This document shows positions 63,363-64,000 of a stretch of 64,000 nucleotides of DNA, piece by piece. Source of the stretch: GWE2-40-63 sp041664345 (lineage in GTDB: Bacteria; Bacteroidota; Bacteroidia; Bacteroidales; SZUA-534). The notes beneath the pieces are model-generated. The model ran no database searches and was not told the origin of the DNA. It saw nothing but the letters and a program-made list of their open reading frames with translations. The stretch covers positions 1-64,000 of the forward strand of contig JBAYKX010000024.1 in the NCBI GenBank assembly GCA_041664345.1. The letters are read 5' to 3'. Made by a program: the position numbers and the translations under genes. Position 1 is the stretch's first letter, and each line of letters begins with the position of its first letter.

Positions 63363-64000
63363 ATGGCAGATTACCAGAATATTTATAAGAGCAAACTCAT
63401 TACTACCCAACAGGTTGCCGGACTTCTGAAAAGCGATACGGATGTAATTGTAGCTCAATGCGCCTCTGAACCACAAGGTTGCATGGCTCAGTTTCATTTA
63501 GCAAAAGATAAAGTACACCAAGTAAAAGTATTTTCGGTACTTACTTTACAGCCTTATGATTTTTACATGAAACCTGAAATGAAAGGTCATTTTGAACTTT
63601 GCAGCTGGTTTCATGCACCAGGTTCGCGCAAAGCCTTAAAAGCAGGAACAGGCACGGTTACTTTTGTTCCAAATATGTTGCACCGGGCAGCTTCTGATAG
63701 GCTGAAAGTACGACGACCCCATCTTTTTGTGGGAACTTGTACTCCCCCTGACGAAAAAGGTTTTGTTTCCCTTTCATTAGGGATAACCTACGAAAAAGAT
63801 ATTTTGGAAGCCGCCGAAATATCAGTTTTAGAAGTCAACGACCAATTGCCCCGCACTTATGGAGATACTCAAGTGCATGTGTCGGATGTTGATTATTTTG
63901 TGGAATTCTCCCAAAAGCCACCCACCCTACCATCACCATCATCCGATGAGACGGCTTTGGCTATAGGTTCAAACATTGCCAAATTGGTTGATGATGGTTC
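63363..64000 (+). CDS. Acetyl-CoA hydrolase/transferase family CoA-transferase (3' end outside window)
   Basis: Starts 10 bases after the symporter stop and is open for 212 codons to the window edge. The N-terminal segment (YKSKLITTQQVAGLLKSDTDVIVAQCASEPQG) and the later DVDYFVEFSQKPPTLP and IGSNIAKLVDDGS match the N-terminal half of 4-hydroxybutyrate/acetyl-CoA CoA-transferases (the ACH family). The catalytic Glu, which forms the CoA thioester, lies beyond the window. The exact acyl acceptor cannot be told; a butyrate- or acetate-type transferase fits the gene group. Confidence 0.88.
   Translation, partial: MADYQNIYKSKLITTQQVAGLLKSDTDVIVAQCASEPQGCMAQFHLAKDKVHQVKVFSVLTLQPYDFYMKPEMKGHFELCSWFHAPGSRKALKAGTGTVTFVPNMLHRAASDRLKVRRPHLFVGTCTPPDEKGFVSLSLGITYEKDILEAAEISVLEVNDQLPRTYGDTQVHVSDVDYFVEFSQKPPTLPSPSSDETALAIGSNIAKLVDDG

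Noticed and set aside
1..64000. CRISPR arrays, tRNA or rRNA genes, insertion sequences, integrases
   Set aside because: I scanned for evenly spaced direct repeats, tRNA-like arms and transposase motifs and found none that hold up.

Overview
This 64 kb window comes from an AT-rich chromosome of the phylum Bacteroidota, most likely an environmental or anaerobic member near Bacteroidales/Marinilabiliales. Supporting evidence is three secreted proteins ending in type A type-IX-secretion sorting domains, SusC/TonB-type receptors (one paired with a DUF4249 lipoprotein), an S46 dipeptidyl-peptidase, an Rnf complex, and promoters of the Bacteroidota form (TTG, about 20 bases, TAnnTTTG). There is no rRNA, tRNA, CRISPR array, transposase or integrase that I could recognise.

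Layout. 1-3016: DUF4249 lipoprotein and TonB-dependent receptor. 3243-4714: a DinB-like protein and an unrecognised secreted protein. 4977-9881: a compact cello-oligosaccharide locus made of cellobiose phosphorylase, a Nudix-like regulator with a degenerate Nudix box, and a divergent GH5 lipoprotein. The 585-base divergent gap carries four copies of one 15-bp GTGT...ACAC palindrome, a likely operator family. 10009-12114: recG. 12713-18179: rseC-rnfBCDGEA, in which rnfG is broken by a -1 frameshift on an A AAA AAG slippery run. 18382-30103: a beta-barrel protein, then a two-gene cell-surface operon (a lipoprotein of GxGY repeats and a 2539-residue T9SS protein). 30104-30774: terminator plus repeat-rich noncoding DNA. 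30775-35926: a leftward set of S46 peptidase, Maf, UbiA, HAD phosphatase and DUF2520.

35927-41316 is an accessory patch: a membrane-anchored double aspartic-protease-like protein, a BRO-N/Fic fusion, a RhuM gene with three lesions, and a methyltransferase gene with one in-frame stop. 41317-45882: a TonB-family receptor and a TPR histidine kinase. 46315-48678: a serine beta-lactamase-family hydrolase and a CE1-type esterase gene with one in-frame stop. 48848-49930: a second, class II Fic protein whose predicted promoter lies inside an 11-bp-arm palindrome. 50293-58930: a propeller-like repeat T9SS protein, an MBL-fold hydrolase and a CotH/lamin-tail T9SS protein. 59459-64000: thiolase, 3-oxoacyl/acetoacetyl-CoA reductase, SSS symporter and the start of a CoA-transferase, which together look like a short-chain acyl-CoA module.

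The most interesting points are the four-copy operator set next to the dead-Nudix regulator, the rnfG frameshift, the BRO-N/Fic fusion with an altered inhibitory motif, the Fic operator-promoter overlap, the GxGY-repeat surface operon, and an unusual number of genes broken by one or a few lesions. No search could be run; all family calls rest on reading motifs in the translated sequence.
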